A stretch of DNA of 6,451 nucleotides from Candidatus Uhrbacteria bacterium. Lineage in GTDB: Bacteria; Patescibacteriota; Patescibacteriia; JACQRZ01. Of this stretch, positions 5,238 through 6,451 are shown piece by piece; positions within the stretch are counted from its first letter, which is position 1, and each line of letters opens with the position of its first letter. Under the pieces are notes generated by a model. That model saw only the letters and a program-made list of their open reading frames with translations. It did no database searches and was not told the DNA's origin. The stretch is taken from assembly GCA_016206235.1 (NCBI GenBank), contig JACQRZ010000006.1:1-6451 (forward strand), given 5' to 3'. The position numbers and the translations under genes are program-made.

Positions 5238-5474
5238 ATGGCTCACGTTACCATCTACACGACCCCGACGTGTGGGTATTGTAAAATGGCAAAAGCATTT
5301 TTTAAGGAACACGCGGTCGAATATACTGAGCGTGATGTTACAACAGACCAAGCGGCAATGAGTGAAGCTCTTGAAAAATCTGGACAGACAGGCGTTCCCG
5401 TCATAGATATCGACGGCAGTATTTCAGTGGGATTTGACCCCGCCAAACTAAAGGAGCTTTTGCATATAGTGTAA
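5238..5474 (+). CDS. Glutaredoxin-family thiol carrier
   Basis: A 78-residue cytoplasmic glutaredoxin-like protein of NrdH/short-glutaredoxin type. It has VTIYTTPTCGYCKMAK with the redox pair Cys12 and Cys15, ERDVTTD at strand two, and the cis-proline loop TGVPVIDIDG (Pro54), then a short C-terminal helix starting FDPAKL. It is a plausible electron acceptor of the TrxB-like flavoprotein, as NrdH proteins accept electrons from thioredoxin reductase rather than glutathione; that pairing is inferred. The gene starts 19 bases after the ArsR stop without a clear ribosome site or promoter between, so it probably belongs to the same transcript. Its stop codon lies in the left arm of the hairpin at 5470-5562. 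Confidence 0.9.
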   Translation: MAHVTIYTTPTCGYCKMAKAFFKEHAVEYTERDVTTDQAAMSEALEKSGQTGVPVIDIDGSISVGFDPAKLKELLHIV

Positions 5475-5562
5475 CGCAGAGAGGTATGCGAAAGCCAACC
5501 ATAGCAGCTATCGTGATATCAATCGGAGTACTCGTTGCTGTTATTGGTTGGCTTGCGTTACA
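5470..5562 (+). promoter_or_regulatory. Long imperfect hairpin around the DUF3179 gene start
   Basis: One 26-base right arm (5537-5562) pairs with two left segments. TGTAACGCA (5470-5478) pairs with TGCGTTACA (5554-5562), AGCCAACC (5493-5500) with GGTTGGCT (5546-5553), and ATAGCAGC (5501-5508) with GCTGTTAT (5537-5544, one G-U), leaving U5545 bulged. The unpaired left bulge (5479-5492) holds the purine-rich AGAGG and the ATG at 5486. The left arm contains the glutaredoxin stop codon, so ribosomes finishing that gene would open the stem. The pairing is read directly; a control role is inference. Confidence 0.5.
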
Positions 5563-6451
5563 AAAGCAGGCGGCAGGGGTGCCCCCCTCCTTGACTCAGC
5601 AGGAGGAAGATCGAAAATCTCAAACGAGCAGTGAGCCACAGGGCGTACGTCGCACCATATCACCCGATGAAATTGTGAGTGGCGGACCGCCACGGGATGG
5701 AATACCGTCAATCGATGCGCCAACGTTTGTGAGCCTCCAATCCGTATCATTCCTCTCGGATACAGACCTTGGCATTGCCCTTGAAAAAGAAGGGGTCAAA
5801 CGGTTTTATCCCTTCTCGATTCTTGTGTGGCATGAAATTGTCAATGATACAATCAATGGAGTGCGCGTTGCAGTGACCTATTGCCCCCTCTGTGTTTCAG
5901 GAGTTGTGTTTGATCCACTGGTGCAGGGAGAGCGGGTTGAATTCGGCACATCTGGCAAGCTATGGAACTCAAATCTCGTGATGTATGACAGAAAGACAGA
6001 ATCTTTATGGTCTCAAATTCTCGGAGAAGCGATTAATGGGCCCGCGGCTGGTACGCGTCTTGTCATCATTCCCTCGGACGTCGTGCGGTTTGGAGAATGG
6101 AAGAAAAAAAACCCGAATGGCGAAGTGCTTTCGACAGACACCGGATTTTCCCGCGATTACCGACGCGATCCCTATGGTACCTACTACTCGACTCCGGGAA
6201 CGTATTTCCCTCTTAAGCGCAAAGATTCCCGTTTTGAGGCAAAAGAGCTTATTCTTGGGATCGTACTCGATGGAAAGGCGAAGGCGTATCCGATCGATTC
6301 AATAAAAAAGAGAGGGCGTATTGAAGATGTTTTTGCTGGAATATCCATCGTTGCCAACAGCGAAGATGATGGAAGTGTTCGGCTCTATAAAAAAACACCG
6401 AGTGGATTAGAGCATATTGGAGCAACCTATGCATTCTGGTTCTCCTGGGCA
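5486..6451 (+). CDS. Membrane-anchored DUF3179 protein, 3' end outside the window
   Basis: 322 codons are open from ATG 5486 to the window end with no stop, so the C-terminus is missing. Residues 5-25 form a hydrophobic signal anchor (no lipobox cysteine), followed by a low-complexity linker rich in Q, E and S to about residue 60. The rest is a DUF3179 domain: RDGIPSIDAPTF, FYPFSILVWHEIVND (His116), VTYCPLCVSG with conserved Cys133 and Cys136, FGTSGKLWNSNLVMYDR, TESLWSQILGEAINGP, and RDYRRDPYGTYY. The reading stops at AFWFSWA, the segment near the family's end, so probably only a few to a few tens of residues are lost. The domain should lie outside the membrane; its biochemical function is not established, though the CPLC pair suggests a redox or metal site. 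It follows the glutaredoxin by 11 bases. AGAGG lies only one base from the ATG, an unusually close spacing. Confidence 0.9.
   Translation, partial: MRKPTIAAIVISIGVLVAVIGWLALQKQAAGVPPSLTQQEEDRKSQTSSEPQGVRRTISPDEIVSGGPPRDGIPSIDAPTFVSLQSVSFLSDTDLGIALEKEGVKRFYPFSILVWHEIVNDTINGVRVAVTYCPLCVSGVVFDPLVQGERVEFGTSGKLWNSNLVMYDRKTESLWSQILGEAINGPAAGTRLVIIPSDVVRFGEWKKKNPNGEVLSTDTGFSRDYRRDPYGTYYSTPGTYFPLKRKDSRFEAKELILGIVLDGKAKAYPIDSIKKRGRIEDVFAGISIVANSEDDGSVRLYKKTPSGLEHIGATYAFWFSWA

Noticed and set aside
5470..5562. Hairpin as an integron attC site
   Set aside because: The arm ends do not give the RYYYAAC/GTTRRRY core pair, and the right arm lies in the coding sequence of the DUF3179 signal anchor.

Overview
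The window is a densely packed bacterial segment in which every recognisable gene lies on the + strand. It is devoted to thiol-redox chemistry and metal or mercury handling. TGA, TAA and TAG all act as ordinary stops: several TGA stops sit exactly on the start of the next gene. Recoded-TGA lineages are therefore unlikely. Compact proteins, 4-base start/stop overlaps, few visible Shine-Dalgarno sequences and the gene mix (CcdA-type membrane protein, short glutaredoxin, DUF3179 protein, dual-specificity phosphatase) resemble what is seen in Patescibacteria/CPR genomes. That placement is a guess from style, not a demonstrated affiliation.

Region 1 (bases 1-2210) looks like one transcription unit that begins before the window. 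Its genes are the C-terminal part of an ArsR-family regulator, a thioredoxin-fold protein of the kind found beside mercury genes, a 65-aa MerE-like mercury transporter, a 168-aa membrane protein whose second half is laid out like MerT, and a CcdA/DsbD-type transmembrane electron carrier. No mercuric reductase (merA) or organomercurial lyase (merB) is visible here.

Bases 2211-2337 separate the two blocks. They carry a near-consensus sigma70-type promoter (TTGACG, 17 bases, TATAGT) whose -10 element and predicted start site lie in a perfect 9+9 bp palindrome of the ArsR-operator kind.

Region 2 (2338-5218) is a tightly coupled operon under that promoter: a membrane-anchored TlpA-like thiol-disulfide protein, a 124-aa unrecognised CxxC protein, a thioredoxin reductase-like flavoprotein, a 66-aa two-span membrane protein, a dual-specificity phosphatase and a second ArsR-family repressor. 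The last gene most plausibly represses the operon through the palindrome. Region 3 follows with short gaps: a glutaredoxin (5238-5474) and a membrane-anchored DUF3179 protein that runs off the window end. A long imperfect hairpin spans the junction of these two genes and leaves the ribosome site and start codon of the second in a bulge.

A working model, which is inference: cytoplasmic reductant enters through the TrxB-like flavoprotein and a small thiol carrier, crosses the membrane through the CcdA-like protein, and reduces the TlpA-like domain outside. The MerE/MerT-like proteins move a thiophilic metal, and two ArsR proteins sense the metal or redox stress.
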